From positions 940,131 through 1,004,130 of the forward strand of contig KQ965732.1 in NCBI GenBank assembly GCA_001574975.1: 64,000 bases of DNA, read 5' to 3'. This stretch comes from Gonapodya prolifera JEL478 (Eukaryota; Monoblepharomycota; Monoblepharidomycetes; Monoblepharidales; Gonapodyaceae). The translations under genes were made by a program, and so were the position numbers. The number at the start of each line of letters is the position of its first letter. Within the stretch, counting starts at the first letter, position 1. This document shows positions 25,224 through 37,054 of this stretch, piece after piece. Below the pieces are notes generated by a model, which did not search any database, was not told where the DNA came from, and saw only the letters and a program-made list of their open reading frames with translations.

Positions 25224-26651
25224 TCAAACCACCTTCTCCCACACTTCATTCGCATCCACAACCAAGCGTTTCCCTTCTCTTTCCACACGCGCTCTTAGTG
25301 CCCCCAAATCCTCCAGCTCCAAAATTTCCTCCTTTACGGCGAGGAACTCGACCGTGTCCCCAGGCAATTGGATGATCATATCCGCCCAGGCGTCGAGGGC
25401 GAATTCGTTGATCCACTGTACGAGCGAACGGTGTGTTATATAGAACCTGGTCTTTCGGAGGTTTGGCATCACGAGACGCGTTTGCGACGCAAAGAGCGGG
25501 AGTTTTTCGAGGGCGGTGGACCAGGAATTCGAGGAAGGCGGGGAGTGAGTCGAGGTGGAGTCCGCTTGGCTCACTGCGTGGCGTTCCCGGCGGTCCCAGG
25601 ACCACCAGGAGGGGAGTCTGGCATGCGATACGTCCGGTGTGACACGGACAAGTAATGTGGTCACTTGTTCGAGGGTGCCCACTTCACGTTCGGCCTGGCG
25701 GCCTCGGAGGCCGGTGTCCACCCAAGGATGCCACCACCACGGGTCATTAAGAAGATCGACAAAACCAGCAGTGTGAAGGTAGGGAAGGACTGAGAGTGGA
25801 CGGAAGAGGAGCCACAGAGAGGTAGCGTGCGCGTGCGGAGGGTGGATCATAACAGTCGTCAGGCGAGCTGAGAAAGGTTCCATCGCTTCCTCTGGAACAT
25901 TTTGTCCACCGGGCTCCCAGTTACCACCGCCCCATCCCTGCGACGCGAGAGTGATCATGCGAGTAGGCGGTGTGTCTCGACCGGCTATGTGGAGTGATGT
26001 AACGTTCGGAAAAGAAAAGAGCGCAGCGCGGAGGGAAGGAGCACCTGTAGGAGAGTTGGGGTCGGAGCGGATTACCATGGTGATGTGGGTAACAGAGGGA
26101 ATGTAGGGGAAGTTCAAGGTGGCGTACTGGAGGAAAAAGGCGTCGGAGGCCTCGAGGGAGGTTGGAAGTGTACTAAGAAGGAAGGTGACGTATTGTGCAG
26201 TTGGAGGGCGGGAGTGAGAGATGGTGAGTGAATGGGGTTTGAAGGAGACTGGAATTGTTGCAGGGGACATTGACGGCAGAGACGGTGGGTAGAAAGGATC
26301 GATGGCTATGGTGAGCTGACCGATGGGAGTGAGGGCTGCCATGTCAGCAGACGTCGTGGACGAGCGCAGGCGAGAGAGCGGGGAGGAGAAGAGAGATCGT
26401 TGGATGATTTTATACTTTTGAGGAGATATTGAGGCCGCTGGGATGACGAGCCGAAGGAGAGCAACGAGATTTGGGCTCTGTTGTGCGTTGACGGTTGACG
26501 TGCTCGCATGCGAGAGGAGGAGCGAATGGACAGCAGAGTGGAACATTTTCGAGGCGTATTGTAGAGAAACGAGAAGGGAGCGAGGAGAGCATTGCGAGAG
26601 GATGAGCAGGATCAGCTCGAATGGGAGATTGGAGAGAGAGGAATCGTTCAT
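25224..26651 (-). CDS. F-box-like protein
   Basis: Single exon of 475 residues. The N-terminus reads LSNLPFELILLILSQCSPRS followed by LLVSLQYASKMFHSAVHS, an F-box pattern (LP-x2-hydrophobic-x-IL, then a helix ending before the substrate region). F-box proteins recruit substrates to SCF ubiquitin ligases through Skp1. The remaining 420 residues show no LRR or WD repeats that could be recognised; there are hydrophobic strands and short Ser/Pro linkers, as in many fungal F-box orphans. The start MNDSSLSNLP at 26651 places the F-box at residue 6; the frame stays open upstream to a Met at 26963. The 3' end converges on the LEA-like gene. Confidence 0.72.
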   Translation of the reverse strand: MNDSSLSNLPFELILLILSQCSPRSLLVSLQYASKMFHSAVHSLLLSHASTSTVNAQQSPNLVALLRLVIPAASISPQKYKIIQRSLFSSPLSRLRSSTTSADMAALTPIGQLTIAIDPFYPPSLPSMSPATIPVSFKPHSLTISHSRPPTAQYVTFLLSTLPTSLEASDAFFLQYATLNFPYIPSVTHITMVIRSDPNSPTGAPSLRAALFSFPNVTSLHIAGRDTPPTRMITLASQGWGGGNWEPGGQNVPEEAMEPFSARLTTVMIHPPHAHATSLWLLFRPLSVLPYLHTAGFVDLLNDPWWWHPWVDTGLRGRQAEREVGTLEQVTTLLVRVTPDVSHARLPSWWSWDRRERHAVSQADSTSTHSPPSSNSWSTALEKLPLFASQTRLVMPNLRKTRFYITHRSLVQWINEFALDAWADMIIQLPGDTVEFLAVKEEILELEDLGALRARVEREGKRLVVDANEVWEKVV

Positions 26652-27573
26652 TTCCCGATCGTCTCTCGTCCTCTCTCTGGAAGAATCGATCGCGTCAATG
26701 CAACACCAACCTAATGTTGGACAGTACATCGCGCACTTACAGAGCTTTCGACGTTTTTCTACCGGATAGCATTCACCCCTGCCATTTTGTGAGTACGGCT
26801 CATGTCGAAAGGTTGGTTCTGGAGTGATTTGGCGAACCATTTCTTTAACACGGTATATAAACATACGAGCCCTAACTCCATGCTTATCGCACGGAACAAC
26901 GAACGGGCTGTTGCTCAGTCTACCGAAATGGAGAAAAGAATCTGAATTTTGAGAATTATTCATTTTGGGTGATGGACTAAGTACATAACAATCTGCGCGC
27001 CAAATACTTAGATGGGGGCTGACTTTTGAGAGCTACCGTACAGTGTTATACATAACTGCCGCGGTGTGTTTTGTTATTATGTTGTTGACTTGCTTGCACA
27101 ATCGCTACGCCCCTCGCTTTGCTCAGAGCTCCGCGAGGGGTCTGCAAGCAAGACGTTCTTCCCGATTTTTGGAGGTGGGAGACATGTTTCCATGTAACAA
27201 GTGATACAAATTACTGTCACTATTTTGTATGGTCGAGGGCAACGAAGCTCGGGAACGAGGACCTAACTCGCTAAAAGCCTCTGTAACTTTGTGGACGTGT
27301 ATCTTGCGATGTCAATTATCTTGTCTTTGGAATGTTTGACGGGTTGCGCTGGCGTTATTCTTGGTAGAAAATATTGGCCGATTACATGAAGGGGAAGTAG
27401 AAATCCAAATCGAAAAGCAGAAATACATCAACATCGGATGACACGACACAGGTGCCATGTTTTTAGAGCACTGATATGTCTCATTAAACCACAAGCGATG
27501 GTCGAAGGTTAACGGTTAAAGTGATTCATCCAATTGGACTGGAGGAAATGCTCAGTATCCTGAGCAACAATAA
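26652..27573. other. intergenic region with a strong inverted repeat
   Basis: Upstream of the F-box gene and downstream of TPR gene B. AT-richer than its surroundings. Holds the 27089-27152 inverted repeat; no coding segment is supported. Confidence 0.5.
27089..27152. repeat. 64-base hairpin-forming inverted repeat
   Basis: Outer arms CTTGCTTGCA (27089-27098) and TGCAAGCAAG (27143-27152) are perfectly complementary. Inner arms GCCCCTCGC and GCGAGGGG (27109-27117, 27133-27140) pair with one another. Possible structured RNA, a small MITE-like end pair or a recombination relic. No tRNA cloverleaf boxes were found. Confidence 0.6.
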
Positions 27574-30500
27574 TTAACATTGTTCAAGGAATGCAACACG
27601 ATGCGGACACGACACGAGTCGGGATTCGACCTTGACCCTCCAATGCGGGGGTACAAACGAGGTCCGTAATTGGTCTTTTGGCTTCATCGCGGTTTCAGCT
27701 TCTTCTTCCGGGGCGAGAAGCGTGATTGCGAGGTCCTCCAGACAACGGCGACATGAACCCAGGCTATTCACTGCAACCATTTGGGCGGCAGCGGAAAACA
27801 ACACTCTTTGGTAATCTGGAATCGGCATACATCGCTCCAGACTTGATGCTTTGGTACCTTCGCTTCCCGTAGGAGGAAGAAGAGACAATACCAAAGAGGC
27901 AGTTATGAGAATCGAAGCCACCATTGTTGCTGACCAAACAAGTCCAAGATCTGCACTTCCTCGCTCCATCCACCGTCGACATATCAACTCGAGGCGCTCC
28001 GTTGTTGTCCTCCCAACTGAGCCGCCGTTTTCCTGTGAGTTCTCCAAGTACTGCAAAGTCTGGCCCAACACCACATCAAACTTTTCGACACCATATCTCA
28101 ACCAAGCGTCTGCTATCTCATTATACTCCGATCCCAGTGTCCGAGCTTTAATGGAGAAAGCAAAGCTTGCTTGTGCAATAAGGAAAACTGAAGATGGAAT
28201 CGCATCGCTCATCATCCACAAACTCCCCACCCGGGAATCATTTCCATTTCCATTCAACTTTTTGTAAAAGGCGATCGCCACGCGTTTCTCCAATTTTGCC
28301 GAGAGTTCATTTAGTTCGTACGATGATATTGCGCTCCCTTGCGACCTCGTTTGCAACAGTCGCATGAGTGCTTCGCACCCTGCTGTAAACGTATCTGGCA
28401 TAGTACGAGAGGGCAATTGAATGTGCTCTAGGAGAATGTCGACAGCCGTGGTGAGTTGTGGGTCGAACGGGAAGAGAGAGAGAACCAGATTCGCGTTCTG
28501 GCACTGCTCATTTGTCTCTTTCCTCTCTTTGCCAGCATGTATTTGCGTTACCGCAATCAACATGTTGGCTGCTAAGAGGTTTGTCCAGAGGCCAGAAACA
28601 AGGTCCTCTTTGTTCAGAGGAGAGGGGACAGTTTGTGATGGGATGGGGGATTCTCCAGGGAAAGTCCGCGATTGGGTGAGAGGTTTCCATCGCGAATCGA
28701 CAATGCGTTGGTAAAAGTCCAATGACAGGGTTGCACCATCAAGCGCACGACATGCATTCCCTATTCAAGAACGGGTGGAGTTCCGTCCACGATGGAATAA
28801 TTATCACAACTCACCAAGAGCTGAGCTGACGACAACAACTCCCGTTTGATCGCCAATCCGAGAATACACGAACAATGCATCCATCATATATCCAAACCCA
28901 CTTTGCGCAACCTTCAGAGTTAAAACGGGCAACGGACCTGTCGAAGAGTTGGAAAATGGAGCGAATGAGTCAATTGATGCAAATTATGCTCCAGCAAGTG
29001 CACAAGAAGTCACACCCACCTTCTGCCGTGTCTGCATTCGAAAGGGCTTTGGCAGCCAACTCCGCCCACCAAACAAGAAGAGCCCCGAGGTTGCCCTTCT
29101 CCCGCGTCGCCGCAATGTTGTCCCCGATCGCTTTAAATCCCTCCACTGCCCTCCGCCGGCTCGTAATGGCAGCTCCGAGACGACCAAGTCCCTCCAACGA
29201 GGTTCCGATATGCGCAGATACCACAGCACGCATTCGCGTTATTGTCTCCATACCTCCGTCGGACACAACCCACGAGTTGACACGGCCACCACCACCTGAT
29301 TCATCGCTCACGCGTCTAGACGACAGGGAGCCTCCCCAGGACGATGCCACCCTTTTCGGAAGTCCTCGCTCGTCCAGTGATCGGGCTTCGGAAGCGCTTG
29401 ATGTCGGTCTCGGCGTCTCCCGTGGCTCCAAGAAACTGCTCCACAAGTCTAACAGCTCCATTGCGTGGGTATGCGCTCGTAAAGCCGTTTCATGCTTTTC
29501 GAGATGTGACAGAAGCACACCGAGATGGGTGAGTGAGCGGACGCGGGCATTCAGGGTGATGCGGTGGATATAGTGTAGTTTGAATGGATTGGGTCTACTG
29601 GAATGCTGGTGCAACTGTGACTCAGTGGGAGATAGTGGAGGACAAGGCATGGGTAGAGGAAACTGCCTGAGGACGCGGTCTGTCATTTCGAGACTAGACT
29701 CCCACCAAGCAGAAGCCACTCGTATACGACCCAAGGCGAAACATACGTTGCCCAGGTTGTTGGTGATGTCCAGTATCAGTGCGACCATTGGCGGTCCACA
29801 CACGGGATCGGGATGCCTAATTCCAGATCGCCCCTCGACCATTTTTAACGACCAGTTTCCAGCTCGACGTCTTTTGAACAGCTTGTTTGACGGCAGGTTT
29901 GCTGGCGGCGGCGATCCTGGCGTTGTCGACGGGAAGTCGTCCTTTGGAGGTGGCGGTGGGGGCTGCCCAGCTGCTGCTCGTACCTGCGCAACCCTCACAT
30001 TCGCCAGTGTCCGCTCGGCCTCTTCCACAAAGTCGGAACACAAATCGTACCACGAGTTGCGGTGGCTCGTCCCTCGCAAGCGCACCTGACTGAGCATCAC
30101 CCGTACCAGCGCCCACGCCTGCCGCAACTTTTTCTCGGCGAGGGAATCACGCTCGTGCTGTGTTGGGGGCCGCTCCTCCGTGATTGAAGTTTGGGGTGCA
30201 CGGAGCGCCGCAGCTTGGTTCACAATCGCACGTGCTTCGCGGTACATGTCCTGACCAACGGAAGCGGATCGCTCAGCACTTTGAAAGCGTGCGAGAGCAT
30301 CTCGATGGGAGAGGCTTGACGGTTGCAGAAACCGACATCCTTGTTCCAAAAGTTCATCGGTCGTCCACCTTTTTGAATGGGAGGCCTGACGGTGTGGTGA
30401 TGCTTGGCGGCGAGGTGACGGAGCCGCCGCATAACGCTCGGCATTTGTTGTAGTGAGGGATGGCAAGGTGGAATTGGGGGCTGATGAGACCAGCGGAGTG

Positions 30501-31210
30501 GGAGCGAGTAGGTTGTGAAGTGTTCCAGCTATAGACACTGACGAGTGCGTGCGTGAATGGACTGGGAGTGCCGAACGCGACCGACGGTATGCACCTGGCC
30601 CATCAGGAGAAGTTGGCCTCGAGGCTCTGTTGGAGTCACCGTCACTTGATAGCGACTGTAAAGAATGTGCCAGGACACGGTTAGTGGCTCATGCTTGTCA
30701 TTGCGTGCCCCCTGAACAGGTAAGACTTCACTCACAAGAGAGGGTACGAGGAAAGGTGAAGAGAGTGAGAGAAGAGGTGGGGAGGCAGCCGTCTGAGGTG
30801 ATTGAGGAGGAGAGAGGAGTGACTGTTTCCTCTTATGAGATGCCGATGCAGTGCGAGGCTGGAACAATGGCGAGGATGGTTGCCGAATGGGACTGATAGA
30901 ACGAACAAGACCTGCAAATCTGTTACGTGACGACGCTAGCACAAATAGAAATAGACTTCTTACCTCCAAATACTGAATCCTGTCTGCCCAACCGCCCATT
31001 TGCACCATGTTCCACATGTTGAACACTCGCTCCTGGTCCAGGCGTGAAGGAGGGGGGCACGGCGCCGAGGTGGCGATTGCCCTCCTGAACCTTTTTTCCA
31101 CGAGATGAGAAACGCGAGATGGGCGAGACAGGCGCGTTGACCTCGACGACTGCAGGGTTTGAAGCCAAGCCATGGCCATTGCCAAACGGAGACCAGTGCC
31201 GATCGGACAT
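27574..31210 (-). CDS. TPR-like protein, copy B (paralogue of the gene at 8.7-13.2 kb)
   Basis: Start MSDRHWSPFGNGHG at 31210. Exons about 31210-30964, 30911-30736, 30655-29020, a short exon ending at 28815, and 28760-27574. The first two exons are Ser/Pro-rich. The core opens WTTDELLEQGCRFLQP, matching FTTDELLEEGCKFLSP in copy A, then DITNNLGNVCFALGRIRVAS, ARVRSLTHLGVLLSH and ATREKGNLGALLVWWAELA. The short exon has MMDALFVYSRIGD against LMDQWYVASRIGD in A; its acceptor is not resolved, because the nearest one brings in a stop. The last intron matches A in place and phase. The C-terminus reads RTSFVPPHWRVKVE and RLVSCPHRVAFLEQC (A: RTSFMPGYWKSVE and MVSCQHVEAL). Function unknown. Confidence 0.78.
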
Positions 31211-31578
31211 TGCCTGGGGCAGCTACCAGGCAGCGCAATCAGTCTGCGATCGCGTTTCGTGGTCAGCGAGGTAAGATGAGTGTTCAGAGTCGAATGTCCA
31301 TATGTGATTGACCAATTGGCTTTAACCGCAGCACCCGCCCAATGGAATCCCTCGTGATCGGAATCCGAGTGGAAGTTCGCAGGTCAGATCAGCGTTGTGA
31401 TTCCAGTTTGGCGACGTGGCCTCAAATCATCAGGGACCTCAAGTTTCGACAGAGGGAGAAGCAAAGGGAAAGGAAAAGTCTTCTTTATGTACCACTTTAT
31501 TTTCTGCGTGGGCATTTTCCTCTTCGCATTTTGTATAGCCTGCTAAATACTGCTGCGACGCCTTCACTGCTGAAAGAT
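31211..31578. other. intergenic region between TPR gene B and the dioxygenase
   Basis: Upstream region of TPR gene B and 3' flank of the dioxygenase gene. No coding segment supported. Confidence 0.45.
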
Positions 31579-33136
31579 TTACTGTCTACCTTGTGGGAAA
31601 GCGTTTCCATTCTGATTCCAAGGCCGGTTGTTGCCAACCGGTCTTCCTTGGCCACGGGAGCTGCCACCCTTGGCAGTTGTTGCCCTTGCCTTCGTGGTAG
31701 TTGCTGCCTTCGTGGTTGTGATTGTGATTGTGGTTGTAGTTGGTGCCTTCGTGGTCGATGTTGTGACAGTCGCAGGTGACGGTGCGAGACTTTGCGGCAC
31801 ACCTGTGCCTACCGGGACGCCACCGGTCATGGTTCCGTTCGGCGGAGGTCCAGAAGGCATGGTACCGTTACCCCCAGGTCCCCCAGGGCCAGTCCCGTTT
31901 GGACCTCCGGCGTTACCACCGGGCATCCCAGCACCATCAGCGTAAGCGGCGTTTGCAACACCACCAGAGACTGAATCGTAGAGGTAAGAAGGCGGGACTG
32001 ATGACGAAGCGCTGACGTTGATTCCAATAGTGATCCAGGCGAGCAATCCATCGTCGAGGCTTTCGCCAAGGAGCGCATAGTTGACCACTGGATCAAAGCC
32101 TTCAGCGGACTGGGACATGATAGAGTCGACTGTGTTCAGTGTAACAGCCTGAAAGGGAGGAGTACATTTAGTGTTAAATGTCAACTTTGAATACATGACG
32201 GCGCCTCACCTGAGTATTGGAGGAATACGGTGCAATTACGTCCATTGCCGTGATGAGGTCTTGATCGAAGAAGATCTGGCCCACGTGTGTCGCATTGGCA
32301 GTTGCAGAAACGTAAGTGCCGTTGATCAACACTGAATCCGACGTGTGCGTCAACACGTGTATGTGCGTAGCGCGACCAGTGTAGTGGCCGGGAAAGTTTG
32401 TCAAGAACTGAACGACACCTTCAGAACCAGTCTGGGCGATACCGCGGCCGTGTGTGGTGTTCTGTAACGCAATCGCTGATGTGATCGGGCGCCTGCTAAA
32501 AAGCGAAATGACCCACTCACCACATTGGTCGAGTCAGAAAAGTCCCCATTTCCATTTGCTACGACTCCTGAATAGACTCCCGTCGCATTTGCATGCCAGA
32601 AATCGACCCAAATGTTCGAAACAGGCTCGCACGTCGAGACATCGACAAACTGCATGTCCACATAAAGATCCACGCCCTTTTCTCCATCGCGAACGTCGGT
32701 GCGGAAGTATTCCCCGGCTACGAAGTAAGGTCCCTGGGTCACATCCGGCTCGAGCACGCATGCGCCACTTGAGTTGAACAAAGTCTCAGAGGGAGTACTT
32801 GGACTGACGCCGGCGAGGGAGGATTTATGGCTCGTCGAAACAACAGAAGCTAGATCGCGCTCTGAATGGGGTGTTAGAGGCAGCCACGAAACTTGTGGTG
32901 GTTATGCACTCACTTTTAAGAGAACTCTTCGTCAATGAAAGACGGCCGAATAACTCAGCTCTTCTGGCAAGAGATCGTCTCCCGAGTGTGCCCGTCTTCA
33001 GGGAGTTGGAGCACTTCGCAAGAGCCCGTTTCGAATGGCCCGATAATTGCGTGTCATGGGTACCGGGATGTGACTGGACTTCGACAAGCGCAGTGCCAAC
33101 AGCGACAGCTAGAAGCAGAAGCGAGATGATTTTCAT
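31579..33136 (-). CDS. secreted intradiol ring-cleavage dioxygenase
   Basis: Cleaves catechol-type rings between the two hydroxyls using Fe(III). Four exons. Start MKIISLLLLAVAVGTALVEV at 33136 is a clear signal peptide. The dioxygenase core reads CVLEPDVTQGPYFVAGEYFR, then VDFWHANATGVYSGVVANG, then FPGHYTGRATHIHV. The Tyr of GHYTGR and the His pair of THIH are expected iron ligands; the other Tyr is likely in the GVYSG or GPYF phrase. DPVVNYALLG and AWITIGINV close the fold, as in the extracellular fungal subfamily. After the fold comes a Gly/Pro tract and a Thr-rich tail with many TTT-KA units, likely O-glycosylated and wall-associated. Stop TAA at 31579. Fungal secreted members act on lignin- or plant-derived aromatics; the substrate here is unknown. 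Confidence 0.9.
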
Positions 33137-33647
33137 CGTTGCTGCTTTGAACGTCGTAGATGAGATGATTGGGGTACCAAACATTATCATTATGGGACTC
33201 ACACTGAAAGACGGGGCGGAGACTGGCGACAAGACCATGTTGGCCGTTTATAAATGCAAAATGAAATGGTCAAAGGTCGCATGTGAGCTGTGACTGCTTC
33301 CCGGCGACGTTCCCGTTGAGACGGGGACCTGGCCTCTGGCGGCGACCATACATTGTGACCAACAAACCAATTAGAGCGCACGCCCGTATTCTCTTTCGTT
33401 GCATGAAAGGAATCACCAGTATTTGTGAATGCATGACGTCTTTCTATGGACTTCGGGTAAGGTAAAAAGTTGGGAAGTACTCATTCATTCGAGGGAAGTT
33501 TGGGTGGCTTTTCCCACCAAAGTGCAAAGCGCAGTGAGGGTCTCAAGTCAGAGCAACATGAAAATATCATACAAGATAGTAGTCGATGGAAAAAATACAC
33601 CACCCGAAATCAAACTCTGTAAGTTCGGACCTGACGATGCCATTAAT
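33137..33647. other. intergenic region
   Basis: Upstream region of the dioxygenase and 3' flank of the RING gene. No gene supported. Confidence 0.45.
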
Positions 33648-35669
33648 TTACTTGAACCAATAAAGTAAGGAACCGCTCCTACCCACCACCATCATAATCT
33701 CTTGTCTACATACCGCGCAAACGCCAACTGTGGTGCGTAAGTGCTCGGCGCAATCATAACACATTGCAAGGTGGCCGCTGAAGGGTTGCAACGTCAGCAC
33801 TGCATTTCTTGCATCCTCCTGTAGTACTCACCATGGTACCAGTACGGTGTCCTTGGGGTTGTCCATACAGACGACCTGAAGAAGCAAATAAAATAAAGTA
33901 AATTACGTTGATGGAACCATCCATTTCTCTCCACAAGCGATGGGTGAGCGGTGGAACGGTCAACTCACACATATGTCTGGGGTGAGTTGATGGGGACCAG
34001 AAGCGGTTTTAGCACCTTTTTCATGCCCATCCGGCCGGCCGCCAAGATTCTGCGCCGCTTCCACCATAACAGCCGGTCTTGCGAGTGCACTGAACACGGA
34101 CTCAGAATGGCCACCAGCCACTGGAGTAGACAGGCTGGAAGATCGTGCATGTGTCGGCAGGCGCGGTGGGGGAACAAGGCCGTTTGCGTGATCATCGCCG
34201 CTAGATGTTGTCGTCTGTTGTGGTGGAAGTCGAAGTGGCAATTCGGGTGTGGCTGATGCGTGCGCAGTATCGTGAGGTCTGCGTGAGGACTCGATGACTT
34301 CTCTAGGTGGTAATGCAGGAGGGGTATTGACAGACTGAGGAGTAGGGAAATTTCCAGCAGACGAGGGGATAGGAGGATGCACTTCGTGCCCACTGAACGC
34401 AAGATTGGCAAATGCTTCCTCGATCAGCGCCTCCACAGAAACTTCTTCCGGATTCAGCGAGCGAGCAAGCGCCTGGACTCGACTATGAGGCCACCCCAGA
34501 ATATCTGCGGCTTGCCCAATAGTGCCATCGACGTCATCTGACAGCTCGCTGGAGTTATGTGAGAATTGCCCAGGTTCCATGCTCCCACCCAAGTTGCTCG
34601 ATGGAAGGGTGCTACGCCGAGGTACATGTCGGTCAACATGAAGCGCAGCGTACGGAGGCGGCGATGGGTCACGGTTCATGTCAGCCAAAGAAGATATGAC
34701 CGATGCTGGGGTCGCTACAGTCCGACCACGAAGGATGGAGGGCGGTGAAGGGACAGTGCGGCGTGACTGATTCAACGTCAGCAAGTGTCTTCTCCATTAT
34801 CGTCTATAACCTCTTTCCAAACTCACAGGAGTTCCGTTCAAACTCATCGCGTTGAACAATGAATCAAGCATTGATCCGGGGTTTGGGCTCTTATCCATAC
34901 GAAGCGGTGTTGGTCTTCTGCGTTGAGATTTATTCCCCACCGGAGGCAACTCTTCCTCCTCATTACGGACGACGTGTTTCTCGAGTAGTTCCACGAATCG
35001 CTTATCTGTCATCGCCCTTGCACGTTCCACGTCAGCTTCGACTACGCGTGCGCCTCCCTTGACGAGAGCAGCCACAACGTCAAACGCAGGCTGCATCTCC
35101 AAATCATCTGTCACGGATTTTTCCGTCGCCGGGTTAACAAACTCCGTCACAGCTCCCATTTTCCCCACTTTAAAGCGCCCTCGGTTTGCTTGTTGTTGCC
35201 AGCTGCATGCGGTACCATCCCAGAATTGCACGGAGCCCCGGAGAAGTGCCAGCGCCAGAGCATTCTGATAGGAGTAGAAGATGTACCACCGACGCTCCTC
35301 CCACGCGACATGATCCCAGTTGCTTGACCATACAGGTATTTGCCAGCTGAGAGGCTCATTCGGATTGGCTCCAGCCTCAAGCAAGGCCGAAACCACGTCC
35401 GATCGGCCCCGCATCACAGCTAGGCACAGTGCCGACTCGCATGCTGCCGTGTCTCGTTGTTCCGTGACCTTGAGGTCTCCCACAAGAACCCGCCAGATGA
35501 GGACAACTCGTTTTCGTGTGTTGGGGTTCGATCCCTTGAGATGCTGATGGATTTTGACAAGGGGCCGACCATCCTCGATGGCCTCGAGCAGTAAGCGCTC
35601 CGTGATCGTAATGTCTTTGGTTTTCATTGAGGCTCGATCCCGTTGAGCTGACCGCGGCTGCACAAACAT
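33648..35669 (-). CDS. ankyrin-repeat RING-finger E3 ubiquitin ligase
   Basis: Four exons: 35669-34827, 34766-33969, 33875-33832 and 33777-33648. Exon 1 gives ankyrin-type units (ALCLAVMRGRSDVVSALLEA, GANPNEPL, then DVVAALVKGGARVVEADVER). Exon 2 is a Pro/Ser-rich linker containing IGQAADILGWPHSRVQALAR and VEALIEEAFANL, perhaps a UBA-like helix bundle. The last two exons assemble a RING split by an intron within the third Cys codon: CVVCMDNPKDTVLVPC, then GHLAMCYDCAEHLR, then CAVCRQE. Spacing is C-x2-C-x11-C-x-H-x3-C-x2-C-x10-C-x2-C (C3HC4). The arrangement predicts a ubiquitin ligase that chooses substrates through ankyrins. The exon joins are by eye, but phases agree and the RING spacing is exact. 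Confidence 0.8.
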
Positions 35670-36004
35670 ACCTTTTCCGATTTTCCAAGCTTTATTGAGG
35701 TCTTCTTGCTCAAAAAAGATGTTTTATTCACAAAGAGTGTGTAACTATGTACCGTTTTTACCTCAGAACAAGGAGAAAGGGGCGGAAGAGCACCACGTAC
35801 GTATCAATGGCAATATTACCGACCGTGGGAGCTTTGTAGCAAGCGAAAAGTTACGAACGATATAAGTGGTAGCGAGAAGGGAAGAAATGAAATGTAAGTA
35901 TGGCGCCATAATAATGTGGTTTCGAAACCTTCCAATTGCTCCCGATGATGCACATAAGCAACCCCACCCTTTCCGTCATCAATCAACTCTAAAACAAAAA
36001 TTAC
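35670..36004. promoter_or_regulatory. divergent promoter, RING gene and CmcJ-like gene
   Basis: 335 bases between head-to-head genes. No specific operator could be named. Confidence 0.4.
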
Positions 36005-37054
36005 ATGGCAAGCGCTAGCGTCGAGCACACCTCCCTTCGAAGCGTCACTGCCGCTCTCAACTTTGTCGATCTCGCATCGGTACCGGAGGGGGAAAGGCCC
36101 ACAACGTATTTCCCCGACCAGAACGGCAACATCCGCCCACAAAACTTCGCCAACGAACGAAGGGATGTGGTGATCACCGATCTTCGGTCTGCTGGCAAGG
36201 AGTTCAAGCTCGATCGCAATGGTTTCGAGCTCCTGCATCATAAAAGTGCAATTCAGGGAGATGAGTTCTACGATGAAGAGAAGCTGAAGAAAGTTTATCT
36301 TCCGGAGGTGGAGGAAGTCATTAAGAAGGTGACAGGCGCTTCCCGAACGAAAGGTGAATTCGTCGGTTCTCGTAATGCGATCGGTTGGTTGCCAACATGT
36401 GGAATTTTCGCTTGTTCCCGCGTTTAGTCTTTGATTCCATTATTCGATCCCCTCGAAGTACATTCAAAGCAATTGACCGTGTGCATGGAGATTGTAAGTT
36501 TGAATCTTCCCTTCTTCGCTAAGTGACTGACCAGTTACCACACGTGCTCTTACAGACACAACAAAGTCAGGCGCTGGACGGTTGATCGAGCACATTCCTG
36601 AAGCAGACAGCGAGCGACTGTTAAACGGACGTTTTGCCATCATCAACCTGTGGCGACCTATCCGTACTGTCGTTGATGCCCCACTCGCAGTGGCCGATGC
36701 TATCACATCGCCGCGGTCAGAGATTATCGCTCAAAGCCTCGTTTACCCACACCGAGTCGGGGAGACAGCTGCGTTCAAATACAATCCGAACGTTCAGTTC
36801 TACTACGTTTCGCGACAGACACCGGAGGAGCCCCTTCTTATCAAGACCTTTGAAAAGGCAGAGGACAAAGCAGGGTGAGTGGTGCTCTTGATTGATCACA
36901 AGAGACTGCGTCTAAGTTGTTGCAACTTGGTAGATTCGTCCCGCACTCTGCCTTCTTTGACCCAACCGCGCCTCCTAATGCACCCGAACGTGAAAGCATT
37001 GAAGTACGAGTCCTGGTGTTATGGGAGGACGGCAACGACCAAGCAAAGTTGTGA
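36005..37054 (+). CDS. CmcJ/NvfI-family oxidoreductase (AsaB/GA4-desaturase-like)
   Basis: 284 residues in four exons (about 36005-36353, 36428-36493, 36556-36874, 36934-37054). The family includes CmcJ, the hydroxylase/desaturase AsaB of aspergillic acid synthesis and NvfI, Fe(II)-type oxidases often found in fungal secondary metabolism. Visible signatures are PTTYFPDQNGNIRPQNF, the hydrophobic TKVFDSIIR junction, VHGDYTTKSGAG (family VH-x-D motif), RFAIINLWRPIRTVVDAPLA and VPHSAFFDP. The Asp/His of VHGD and the His of VPHSAF are plausible metal or active-site residues. Phases across all junctions are consistent. No polyketide or peptide synthetase lies nearby, so a biosynthetic role is not supported by context. 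The start MASASVEHTS is the first Met and fits family length. Confidence 0.85.
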
